The notes beneath the pieces are model-generated. The model was not told the origin of the DNA and made no database searches. It worked only from the letters and a program-made list of their open reading frames with translations. Source: Siderastrea radians (taxonomy: Eukaryota > Cnidaria > Anthozoa > Scleractinia > Rhizangiidae). Taken from it: a stretch of DNA of 64,000 nucleotides. The stretch lies in contig OZ024888.1 of NCBI GenBank assembly GCA_964017195.1, positions 17,944,701-18,008,700 of the forward strand, in the 5' to 3' direction. Below are positions 47,340 to 58,303 of the stretch, piece after piece. Both the position numbers and the translations under genes were made by a program. Numbering within the stretch: position 1 is the stretch's first letter; the number at the start of each line of letters is the position of its first letter.

Positions 47340-48160
47340 TAGCCAAGCCTAAAAGCGGAGGCTCCCTTTTTGTTTTGTTTGTTTTTTTGCTGGCAGTTAT
47401 TAATTTGTGAAAATACTCTCATTCAAGTCGTTAAATTAAAAAAACATAGATAAAGGAAAAACAAAAGAAAATTATTCTTATCCTCGCTGAGAGCCCAACC
47501 CGGATCGTCGGCGTATGAAGCCGGATATTCGTCCACTTGGCCATGAGCGTTTATTGACAATTTCTACGTTAAGTTTAATACTTATTTCTTTCTTCGTGAC
47601 AAGCTGCCTATCAGCATAAAAATGCTCGTATTTTTCCTGGCAAAATGTGTTCGGAACGCCGTAAAAGCCATGGTTGTGGACAGAAAAAAACAAAAAGCAC
47701 TAGCTCTGCTATATTTGGCCTCGAAACCGCTGCGAAAAGCTGCGAACTCAAGCGGTGTGCCGACCGAGTTCGAACAGAACCGACAAGGCAAATTTGAACT
47801 TTTCGCCTGAACTTTATCGCCTAATTTTTGTCGCCTAAATTGAACTTTTCCCCTTCCACCAAAAAGACAACTGAGTATTCTTTTGAACTTTTTTATCCAT
47901 TAACAAATTTGTTTTTGACTTTTGTTGTCTTTGCTTGTTTTGCTACAACGCGGGTCAACATGCGATTTCGCGCCAAAAACACATGGGATTCAGCACAGGG
48001 TTAAATCCTGTGGTGCGGACGGACGGACGTACGTACGTACGTACGGACGGACGGTCACGTGACTATTACGTCACTACCAAAATTTCTTGGCTTGAAAGGT
48101 TACCAAATTTCCTTAGCAATGGAGCTCCGCTGGCGCGCCAGCGCGCTGGCTCCGCTAATA
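47340..48160. repeat. Interspersed repeat with a TACG microsatellite
   Basis: Contains TTAGCCAAGCCTAAAAGCGG (47339-47358), a segment matching inverted 19890-20000, and GGACGGACGTACGTACGTAC with GGTCACGTGAC near 48017-48062. It ends in a GGCGCGCCAGCGCGC palindrome-rich segment at 48132-48146. Short open frames are probably remnants; no domain recognised. Confidence 0.45.
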
Positions 48161-50170
48161 TTCAGTACTAGAGCATGAAGGTTCACTTCAACTTTCTCCT
48201 TCTCATCGACGGAAGTAGTTTTCTTTTCTTCGTGTTTTTCCAGTTCTCTATTTTGTCCACGATTGATAACGCACCGCGAGAGCATTTGATTGAAAATAAA
48301 GCGCGCTTTTCACTATTTTTTGTCTTCATTTCGGCCACTTCTGTAAAGGCGGACATTAATTCATAAAACCTACGCTGAGAAATCTCTGCAAACGTTTTCT
48401 TTCCTGATAGTTTAAATCTATGTTACTATTTTCTTTTGCAGTGCCTGAGTGGAAAAAGTGACAATGATTTGTCAGTGCGTAACTTTTCATCACACCGTGC
48501 TTGGAAATTCATTTTACAGTCTTTGCGGCTGCCCTTCAATCCCTGTACGTCCCCAGACGAAATGTATTTTCAGGATGTCTTTTCCCTTTTCCTTCCTGAT
48601 TCGCCTTCATCTGTTTTTCGTAGTTCGACGCCTTTTTTTGCCCGCAAAACGTTTCATCCGTTTAACGGGGACACGTCTGACGCATTTTCCCACAGTATTT
48701 TACTAAAATATTTCTCACTACCATCATCGGAATCACTCATATTCCTCATATTCACAGTCACTATCCAGCGTCGTGGCCCTGGGAGTCAGCAGAGGTGGCC
48801 AAAGCTTTAAATTTAGTTATATGACTGAAAAAAAAATCAAGAAAATTCTATGAAATTAACAGTGTTTCTTTGTTTATATCTTACTTACTTGCTATTTAGG
48901 GCAAAGGTTCGCGCTCCAAGTGATAATAAGGGTCTCTTTCTAATTTGTCCTCCCAACGAGTATTATAATTATGCAAGGTTATGCGCTAATCAATTAGAAG
49001 CTTCAAAGTATACCCCCAGGCAAACCCACGGGCATCGGCTTAATCAAAATTCCACCCCTGGGCCAAAATTGTGTTCAAATGCCCCTCCCAAGGAACAAAG
49101 AACAAATATTTTAGTGCGTGTCATTCCACGTTGTGAAATCTTATTATTACTAAAAGGGTCTAGCAACTGACTGCAAATGCTATGGCCCACCCTCGAATGA
49201 ATTTTTTGTTTGAGAGAGGTTCTTATTAATTTCACAGTGTCTTTTCTTTCCCTCTTCATTGGCTGAACAAGCTCTGCAAATAGCAAATATTTTATGGATG
49301 CAAGCTGACAGCCAGGGTGACTTTAAAATATACAAGTTCATTGGCAATTGAAGCAATGAAATCTATGAATCATTCATTTTTTAACACACTCTACTTTTCA
49401 TTCATACATTTACCTTCAGAATTACTGCAAAGCTTGTCAAGACCCTTTTTTTTGCCAGCCATTCACTCATAAAAACGAGATCTTGGCTTTAAAAATGGTC
49501 CATCTTAAACAACCACATGCATTAGGTATTTCAAACTAAATATGGCACTTCCGGTTCAAATTCTCCACCCTACCCAGGCAAAGGTCAAATTCCCCACCCC
49601 CGGGAAGGCCTAGAGCCTCAAATTCCCTACTCTCCGGGAATGGGAAATAGTCAAATGCGCAGGGGTATGCCATAGTGAATAAACAACTATACTCCAGAAA
49701 CGTTTCATATTTTCCAACATTCTCACCATAAAATGGCAATATTTTGGGCTTCTTGCGCGTGAAATCAAATCCATCTGATGACCTCTGTGCATATGCTAAT
49801 CTCATCGCGCTGTAGTTGTCCTCTCATTGGACAATTCGCAAAATAAAGCGAACTTATTGACAAAATCTATTGTGTCAGGGAGGTGCATGTGCACAGTAAG
49901 CAACATTTTGGCTGTAATTCAAGCCTATTTTTGTAGTTTTCCCTTGAGCTGGCAATGCATTTACTTAAATGAAGGAAAAGTTTATATGTTCAAAGGTTCA
50001 CAGCCAATATTTTCTGTGCCGTAATTTAAATCTGTCGAATGAAGCAAACAAAATGCTTCCCATGACCCTTTTAAAGAATCATAAGGGTAAGGTTTTGAGC
50101 ATTGTGGGTGAACTTCGCAGTAAAGAAAATTATTTAGTTCCTCTGGTGTCCTAGCAGATTTGAGCCCCCT
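48161..50170. other. Non-coding stretch with G-rich repeat relatives
   Basis: Two short GC-rich segments (49015-49110 and 49555-49680, with CACCCCTGGGCC and CACCCCCGGGAAGG) are weak relatives of the G-rich repeat at 958-1135. No gene recognised. Confidence 0.35.
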
Positions 50171-52923
50171 GGGTCCGTGCACAGCTGCAGTTCGTCCACT
50201 CAATAATTTTAATTGTTCTAAATTCAACAACAGAAAAAGCTAATCCACACTCTTATTTCAAGTTTTTTTATTTTCAATTCCACCAACATAGAACCTAATT
50301 TTACCTAAAACACATTGTTTTATCAAGTTTCAAATTCTAGCCATGTAACCTAATTTATGTACATAAGAAAAACGTAAAAATCTCCAAAAAGTACCAAAAT
50401 TAAAGAAGTAAACGTCCCTTTACTTGTAAAGTAAAACCAAAAACCAAAAACGAAAATCAACTTCCGTTTTATCGTTTTTCGTTTTATGCGCGAACAAACA
50501 AAAAACGGAAAATTGAAAATCGACTTCCGTTTTTTCATTTTTCGTTTTATGCGCGAACAAAGAGGAAAACAGAAAAACGAAAATCGACTTCCGTTTTATC
50601 ATTTTTCGTTTTATGCGGTTGTTAAAAACAACCGAGTTTGGGACCGGGTGCAGATGCCATCCATATTCTTAGGGGAGGGGGCGGTGGGAGGAGTTGGGCT
50701 GGGTGGGGAAGGAGTTTGTGAGAAATTGTTCTGGGCTCAAGCAAGCTGCTGTTTGTCCGCAGCTTTCGTTTGGCGGCACCTTCGAAAAATGGCAGGTATT
50801 GAAAAGGTAGTGACTGCTCGTTACATAAAGGAGCTTGTTGAAGTACAAGGAAAAACACACAGAAAAGTAAGTGATATTTTAAGACAAGAGCATCCAGGAA
50901 TTGATGGACTATCCGAGAGAAGTGTCCGGCGATACTGTGCTACGAATGGCATACGGCGTCATGATTCACGTTTGACTAATGTTGACGATGTGATTGCCTC
51001 TGCAATTGCGGAGGTAAGTTTAGTTTCTTTACAGAACCAATCCCACGTAGCATAGCTGTAGCTGCCAATTGTTTTATTGAAGTCGCCCATGCATCTGTCA
51101 TTTTGGTTGCCGCACAACTCTCCTTCACGAATCTAATAACCGAGAGCAGCGTTGCGTGACGACCCAAATGACGCTTGCTAATGTTGTCAGTGCTTAGGAG
51201 ACTAGCAAATGTATCTGAAATGTACCTATCGACGGTTAATTATCCTACTTTATTTAATTCAATACTCCTTATTGTTTCTTAGTGAGCTGTACGAACATTA
51301 TCGATCAAGGCTTTTTTTAATTTTCCAAGATTGCTGTTTGGTCATGTTGATCAATCAGGCGCAACAGGGCCGCCCATTTCGCTAAAATCATGTCCACTCC
51401 TAAATGTTTTATTCCTTATATAGCACCGATTCATTGCTTTCAATGAAACCAAATTCTTTGTATTTGGAAAGGCTGGTGGTACATACAGTACAACCAGATG
51501 CGTCTTGCTCTGGAATAAATCAAAATTTATATTTGTACCATTTTGCTCGTTTCAGTTCATTTTAGGTCATTTGAGACTGACCGGTTTAAGTCATTTTAAA
51601 TCCCTTTGTTGGTCATTGAGATTATTTTAAGTCATCCATTCTATAAGTAACCACGCGCTATTAGCAAAAGTTGTTCTTTTTTTTTTACTTTTTTTGTGGT
51701 TGCCCAGAATGGTGTTTACCCGCTAGAGGGTATGGGAATTTTCCCGGACTCTGCAATTTCACACGCTGGCTGTTTACACAAAAAACCAAAGAGCCCTTTA
51801 CGTTTGACTATCGACTCCTGGCGTGGCTGAACTTTGGAGTTCATGAAAAGGGCGCGAAAGTCTTTGCTAGAAGAAAAAAGGTGATCGGGAAAACAAGTGA
51901 GTAGTTATAGGTAATTGTCAGTTGAAACTGACAATAAATAAAAGTTTCTTGTAGCCCGTAAAACTGCTAACCACCTCCCATAAACAATCATAGCCCCACC
52001 CCGGCCACATTTATCCTGTCGTGGGAATACATCAGAATGCACCCAATAATTTTTCATGCAAAAAATTAAGGAACCTGTGTTCAACAAGCTGTAGAGAAAT
52101 GCCTCACTCACCCCAAATACTGCTGAAATGCGCTCGGCTGTCAAATCGTCTGAAAGTACTCTCGTTCATGACTGACTGAAGAGAAGAATCACACACGCTT
52201 CACAGCTCAATATGCGCAATGTCTTGAAAGAGACTGTACCTGCCCAATAATCCTGACTGTTCCTGCTTAGAATTTCGCTGAAACTGATTACCCGCTGATA
52301 AACCGCCAAAACTGTCCACTAGCCAGAACCACTGACAAAAGAGAGCGCAGGCAGATCGCGAGCAGCATTCTCGTCTCCAACTACCACGATCCTTTTGGGC
52401 AGCACCACGCCCCCCTCCCCTCCTCCGGTAAAACCTCCCCCTACAATATGGTTGGTATCTGCACCCGTTCAAAACCCATGGTTCTCTTTTGTTCGTGCAT
52501 AAAACGAAAAGTGATAAAACGGAAGTCGATTTTCGTTTTTCTGTTTTTCTATTTGTTCGCGCATAAAACGAAAACTGAAAAAACGGAAGTCGATTTTCGT
52601 TTTTCCGTTTTTTTGTTTGTTCGCGCATAAAACGAAAAACGATAAAACGGAAGTTGATTTTCGTTTTTCGTTTTACTTTACAAATAAAGGGACGTTTACT
52701 TCTTTTGGTATTTTTTGGAGATTTTTATGTTTTTCTTATGTACATAGGTTACATGGCTAGAATTTGAAACTTGTTAAAACAATGTGTTTTAGGTAAAATT
52801 AGGCTCTATGTTGGTGGAATTGAAAATAAAAAACTTCAAATAAGAGTGCGGATTAACTTTTTGTGTTGTTGAATTTAGAATAAAAATTAAAATTATTGAA
52901 TGGACGAACTGTACACGGACCCC
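50171..52923. mobile_element. Element with ~520-bp inverted repeats and an HTH-like exon
   Basis: The left arm (50171 to about 50690) and right arm (about 52404-52923) are inverted copies starting GGGTCCGTG and sharing AATTCCACCAACATAGA. Near the inner ends both carry tandem units with GCGCGAACAAA and CGACTTCCGTTTT (63-bp period at 50488 and 50551). The 1.7-kb centre holds one exon-like ORF directly after the left arm. Target duplication is not clear. The arms are only moderately diverged. Confidence 0.8.
50789..51013 (+). CDS. First exon of a putative HTH/integrase-like protein
   Basis: 75 codons from an ATG with AAA just before it (A at -3), starting MAGIEKVVTARYIKEL and ending at a consensus donor GAG|GTAAGT (51013/51014). 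The segment KTHRKVSDILRQEHPGI-GLSERSVRRYC has the spacing of a helix-turn-helix, as at the N-terminus of transposase- or integrase-like proteins I associate with cnidarian genomes. No catalytic DDE/D exon is visible before the right arm, so this copy is probably non-autonomous. The family name is uncertain. Confidence 0.5.
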
Positions 52924-52929
52924 CTACTC

Positions 52930-54865
52930 CCTACAGTAAGGTTGGAACCCCTGCTAGCAAAAACGTAACCCCCTGTCCAAATCCGCCTAGCTTATGTGGA
53001 TCCCCAGGAGTCCAAATCTTCAGTTGCTTTGGGCCCCCTTTCATGGATGTAAGCGCCCCTCCCCCACCCCCACCCCCCACCCCCCCTCCTTACACTACCA
53101 AGTAACTTCAAAAGAAAATCTGCCTACTTGCGTATTAACTCAGCCTGCGAGCAAGCTCTCGCGGGACGGGAGTTGCTAGCGGGCTACATATTGACCAATG
53201 AAATGACTCTTTAGCTTTACAGTCTTTCTAACAAGAATTTCAAGATTACAGTAAATGGCTAAACTGCAGATCATCTTACCATATGCAAAACTAAGTTATT
53301 GAAACGTTAGTGCTGCGCTTGAAACCCAAAAAATAAAATGTATAATTCTAAAAACGTACTGTGAGACTGATGGCCTCCTTTTATTAAAGACCCATTGACA
53401 CTTTCCATAATGCAACGCGGTCGTAATTGAATTTCGTGGACCACGAAAATACTTAGCCGTCGCGACTGTTTGAAAGATCTAAAGTAATCTGGTTCCATCG
53501 CGCAATGTTCGGCCAATTTTGCTCACCTTTAAAGTACAAAGAAATATATAACATATATTCAACGTGGTATTTCGCGTTGTGATGTGGTAGAAGCCATTTT
53601 TGGTCGCGACTGGAACTTTTCCGTGGAGCGTGCCGCCAAAGGCTCGAGGGTAGGCCGGCAAGAAACTGCAACCTTCGGGTTTGGCTCACAAATTCGGTCT
53701 TTCATGTAAATGAAATAAGTCTATTAGATCGCCTATAAGTGCCCCTGTATTTTACAATTTATTGTCGAATCGTTTTGCTATCTCTTTTTAGTGTACTCGT
53801 TTACTGTGTGCTGAGTTTTTCAACATCGATACGTGACCAATCGACCAGAACAAAGTATTGTCTGCACGGCAAAATATAGATAAAGTACAAAAGTTCTTGG
53901 CTCGCTGGCGGCTTCGTTTTGTTCTGCATTGAAATAAAACTCTCCGCGAAAGTTGAAGGAGGTTTTCCACATCTCTGGCCGTCGAATTTTTTTCGATGTG
54001 AGTTTCGAAAGTGGCTAAAAACAGCGTCCGCCGGCGATGCTCATTTGAAATTATGCCCGATGCAAATTAGATGCAACGCACCGAAAAGAGCCGACTGGAA
54101 GTGTGTTTTTTATACAGAAAACTTCACGGCTCGCTGGAGGTTTCAATTTCGTTCGCATCGATCTCAAACTTTCGGTGAAAGTAGGAACAATTTTCCTGCG
54201 TCTTGGAGTTATTATTTTTTCTTTTAAATGGGATTTTTGGAGGCGAAGAAAATGTCCTCGGCGATTACTACACGAAGGCGGGTTTAGCGGCACAAAACAA
54301 ATTCGGCAAAAGTATTTGACGAGCTTTTGATATCTGACAAGGCTGCTTGTTGAGACTAAAAAATTACTTACTACAGACATTTCAAACTCGGTGTTCTTTT
54401 CTTCCTGGAAATGAGGGGCTGTAATTTTTCCTCTCGAGAGATCGCGGCCCATGTCCGGTCGAATCAAAATAAACAATGCGATTTGCATCGCGGTAAGTGT
54501 CAATGGGTCTTTAAAATTGTCAACTTGCAAAAGGAAGTTATTGCCTTGATAAGGGGGTACAAATGGGGGAGAGGGGGCACGTGTATCCACTAGCAGATTT
54601 GGACCAGGTGATCCACATCAGCTGTGACACCGGCTCTGGGTCTTATCGCCAGAACATGAACATAGGCTGGCGTGTAGCATTTTTTGAAAGCCCTGAAAAC
54701 TTTTCCGCTCCAGAAAGCCATTTGTATAAACATGAACCACTCATTCTTCATGGTTGTCATTTTAAAATTTACTTAAGACCAGAAAATTTTAACTTATAAC
54801 AGAAGTTTCATGCTTATAGAAATGTTCTTTGTTTACAAGTTAAAGAGTGAATAATTGTGCCCGAA
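52930..54865. other. Non-coding stretch with degenerate repeats
   Basis: A C/A-rich run lies at 53057-53090, and a dispersed motif (AGCCTGCGAGCAAGCTCTC) at 53143-53161. Two degenerate direct copies of about 220 bp lie at 53895-54115 and 54120-54310, sharing TTGGCTCGCTGG-like and GTGAAAGT motifs. No gene recognised. Confidence 0.35.
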
Positions 54866-55462
54866 ATTAGCCATTCTTGGCAAAAGCAAAATTCCCGGCA
54901 GCCAAAAATCTTCCCACAATTCTTGGTGGGAAGCGAAATTCCTGGTGGCCAAACTCTCGCCAGGATCCTGGCGAGAATCTTGCCGCGATTCTTGAAACAA
55001 AATGTGGCGCATGTAGCTATGTGAAGCCAAGAGGGATGAACAAGGACTTGACAAACCAAATTATTCCCAGATAAATTTAAGAAAAGTCAAATGTCTGCGC
55101 GAGTAGATTCTCCCCCGGTCTGAATTTGCGCTTACACTCTTACAGTTACCAATATGACTTCAAGACTCTTGCTGTCTCGAACACGCGAGGGAAACAAGAT
55201 AAGGGAAGTTGGATATAGAAAAACTGAGATAGCTTCTCGCTGGATCCTGATATTTAATAGGCAGATGAAGAGGAAATTGCTTTGAAGTAATTGAGCTGTT
55301 GACACTTAATGACCGTTTTATTTACAGATGACAGCTATGTAGCTTATCGTTATCAAAGTTGGCGATTTGTTTTTTGAATTTAATTCTTTAACAATAGAAG
55401 TTCTAATAGGGTATTTTGTTTATTCTCTAACTTGATGTCTGAATTAGCAGAGGGTCGCTCCC

Positions 55463-55740
55463 CAACCTCGTCCCCAGGGAAAACGCCTCGTTCAAAATGG
55501 CGGATCGGAGAAACCTTGGCCAAGGCTGCCAAAGTGGCTCCAAAATATATGTCTTTGTTTCGTTTGAACAGCGTTTTGCGATTGCAGAAAACAAACAAGG
55601 CCGCCAGTCACTGGAAACAACCTCCGGAAAAGCCATTTCATCGTGTGTCACGTGACAAAATATTCCACGATTCTTGGAGTATTTAAGCAGTATCTCCGTC
55701 CGCCATTTTGAACGAGGAGAAGGACCTGGGGACGACTTTG
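55463..55740. mobile_element. MITE with 10-bp target duplication and a paralogous empty site
   Basis: Inverted ends hold CGTCCCCAGG and CGTTCAAAATGGCGGA with their inverse at the right. Flanked by perfect GGTCGCTCCC at 55453-55462 and 55741-55750. Block A has the site once (GGTCGCTTCC near 37607) with no insert. A 9-10-bp duplication fits a Mutator-like source. Confidence 0.85.
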
Positions 55741-56307
55741 GGTCGCTCCCCCAGCGAGACGTGATCCTTGAAATTATACTTAAAAAATCACCTTAGAAAT
55801 TATCAGAAACTTTGCGACTTAATTTGCTTAAATTAAATCTTGAAAATCTTCCTCTGTAGCTACTTGTGTTTACAACAACAACAACAACAACTGTGATCAT
55901 TTAAAGGGACATTTTTCCCAATCACGCGTAAGAAATAATTACCTCACATGTTCACTGATCACAGTATTGATATGAACCGTATCAACACAGTGGAACTACT
56001 TAAATCCTCACACTAACAGGTCACCATGATGTCACCATATTAACGAGGCGATGAGATTAAAGGGGTCTTAACATAGGAAAATGACTGCATGAGAATATGT
56101 TCAGGTCACAGTCATGTGACCATAATATTACAATCATGTGGCGGTATTAAAGGGTTGACCGGATTAAAGAGTCTTTGCATAAGGGGTGACATTCAGGCGA
56201 AGTTCCACTAATAATAACTGTATTCATGCAAGTGAGTCACAAGACTTTCTTACTACGCGCACTATTTTTGATGCATTTTATTAAAGCACCAGCCACAAGT
56301 CATATTG

Positions 56308-57603
56308 TCATAAGTCTTCCTGTTTGATTTTCTTAATGTCGCTTAAAAGTTCACAGATACTGTAGGAATCGTCAGGTTGCTCGTATTTTAAGTGCTTCTC
56401 CGAGCTGTGCATTCGTTTTTGCTGCCTTTCAACGCATTTAAAAGGTTTATCTCTATTGTGAATTCTCCATAGGTGTCCCGCTTGAGTTAAAAATTCACAG
56501 CACTGTTGACGTTCAAAATTCTTTGCTCTATTGTGCGTTCCACACTGGTCACATTCAAAAGGTTTCTCTCCACTGTGCATTCTCTTATGTCGCTTTAGAT
56601 TTCCTGCTTTACTGAAACATTTGCCACACCGGTCACATTCAAAAGTCTTCTCCCCACTGTGTGTTCTCTTATGTGTCTTTAGATTTCTTGCTGTACTGAA
56701 ACATTTTCCACACTGATCACATTTAAAAGGTTTCTCACCGCTGTGTGTTCTCTTATGTCGCTTTAGAGTTCCTGCTTGACTGAAAGATTTACCACACTGG
56801 TCGCATTCAAAAGGCTTCTCACCACTGTGTGTTCTCTTATGTTGCTTTAGATTGCCTCCGTGACTGAAACATTTGCCACACTGGTGACATTCGAAAGGTT
56901 TCTCTCCACTGTGCGTTCTCTGATGTTGCTTTAGAGTGCTTATTTTAATAAAGCATTTGCCACACTGGTCACATTCAAAAGGTTTCTCACCACTGTGCGT
57001 TCTCTTATGTTCCTTTAGATGGCCTTCATTACTGAAACATTTGCCACACTGATCACATTTAAAAGGTTTCTCAACGCTGTGTGTTCTCTTATGTCGCATT
57101 AGAATTCCTGCTTGACTGAAAAATTTACCACACTGGTCACATTCAAAAGGCTTTTCACCACTGTGTGTTCTCTTATGTTCCTTTAGATGGCCTGCGTGTC
57201 TGAAACATTTGCCACACTGGTCACATTCAAAAGGTTTCTCACCACTGTGCATTCTTTTGTGTTTCTTAAGATTGCTTGCGGTACTAAAACATTTCCCACA
57301 CTGATCACATTCAAAAGGTTTCTCACCACTGTGCGTTCTCTTATGTTCTTTTAAATGGCCTGCATTACTGAAACATTTGCGACACTGGTCACACTTAAAA
57401 GGTTCCTCACCACTGTGCGTTCTCCTATGATGCTTTAGAGTGCTTGCTTTACTGGAACATTTGCCACGCTGGTCACACTGAAAAGGTTTCTCACCAACGT
57501 GCATTCTTTTATGTTGCTTTGGATTAATCTCCAGAGTTTTAGTTCCAAAAAAACTGCTGCAGTGGTCTGTGTGATTATCAGCCATCATCGAAATTCCGTA
57601 CAC
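56308..57603 (-). CDS. C2H2 zinc-finger protein, 10 intact fingers and degenerate ends
   Basis: 431 residues from ATG 57603, but this ATG overlaps the proposed acceptor (CAG|GCTGAG, exon from 57608). The Met pair encoded near 57588-57583 (MMADNHTDHC) matches the paralogue and is likelier. Finger 1 is broken (CDQRGK). Fingers 2-11 are intact C2H2 with GEKPF linkers. The next two units are degenerate (THNRAKNFERQQ, AGHLWRIHNRDK). The tail DDSYSICELLSDIKKIKQE carries the family psi-K-x-E motif. Probably a nuclear DNA-binding regulator, target unknown. Compared with 38113-39177 it gained fingers and then lost some at the C-terminal end. Confidence 0.88.
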   Translation of the reverse strand: MYGISMMADNHTDHCSSFFGTKTLEINPKQHKRMHVGEKPFQCDQRGKCSSKASTLKHHRRTHSGEEPFKCDQCRKCFSNAGHLKEHKRTHSGEKPFECDQCGKCFSTASNLKKHKRMHSGEKPFECDQCGKCFRHAGHLKEHKRTHSGEKPFECDQCGKFFSQAGILMRHKRTHSVEKPFKCDQCGKCFSNEGHLKEHKRTHSGEKPFECDQCGKCFIKISTLKQHQRTHSGEKPFECHQCGKCFSHGGNLKQHKRTHSGEKPFECDQCGKSFSQAGTLKRHKRTHSGEKPFKCDQCGKCFSTARNLKTHKRTHSGEKTFECDRCGKCFSKAGNLKRHKRMHSGEKPFECDQCGTHNRAKNFERQQCCEFLTQAGHLWRIHNRDKPFKCVERQQKRMHSSEKHLKYEQPDDSYSICELLSDIKKIKQEDL

Positions 57604-57899
57604 TCAGCCTGGAGAAAAATGAATTAAATGAATTCCATAGTTCCATACGCAGTAAAAAACAACGCATTGGATCAAATAAAAAATATACAACGCCTACTAA
57701 TAATTAAGTCGACAGCTCTCCTAGACGAAGTCCCGAGCCTATATTTCTCTAAAAAGGTTATTTGGTGTGCTTATTTTTTTCGATGGAGGAGGCAGGAGGT
57801 CGGGGGGCTATTACTGGAGACAAATTTGAACTTCACAAATGGTTCGGTTTATATTTTGGAGGGATTTTGCTTTGCAAATATTATCTGTGTGTTCCCACC

Positions 57900-58303
57900 A
57901 GACAAAAAGACAGCATAAGAAAAAGTTATCATACCATCAAATTTTAAACTTATTGTATTACGAAATATGTAATTTATATAGCGCAAGCTAATTAAGGCCG
58001 CAACTTTCGAACATTTCGTAATTAGTATTATACGATGACGTCATAGATGTAATTTACAACTTTACGACTTGCTAGTCAGAAGAACTGTGAGACGCCACTG
58101 GGTAAATGTATTTCTTTGATTTGAATTAACATTTGCCTTTCACTTACTAACACTACTCTGTTATTTCGATTTTGAACGTCTACACTCCCTGCGATGATTG
58201 TTAAATAAAAGGAGTCGTTTAAAACCATGGATAATCTTCTACTAGCAACACATTCAAAATCCATGGTGGTCTGCTACAAAGCGACAACTGGATTATACTG
58301 AAG
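57900..58303 (+). other. Possible 5' LTR and leader of the BEL/Pao element
   Basis: The element's first ATG is at 58304. A CA|TGGTGGTCTGC junction at 58263/58264 could be the LTR end and primer-binding site. The LTR start cannot be fixed because the right LTR lies outside the window or is lost. Confidence 0.3.

Larger units (their letters stand above)
54870..57870. repeat. Duplicated block B with a zinc-finger gene (pair of 37110-39440)
   Basis: Colinear with block A in gene and flanks. Differs mainly by the 278-bp MITE at 55463-55740 and more fingers in the gene. Confidence 0.85.

Noticed and set aside
47478..47810. Small proteins on both strands around 47.6 kb
   Set aside because: The segment is a dispersed repeat whose other copy (19890-20100) has a different frame structure.
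50486..50788. In-frame upstream extension of the HTH-like exon
   Set aside because: The extension lies in the tandem units of the inverted arm, and its inverse occurs at the other end, so it is repeat sequence rather than protein.
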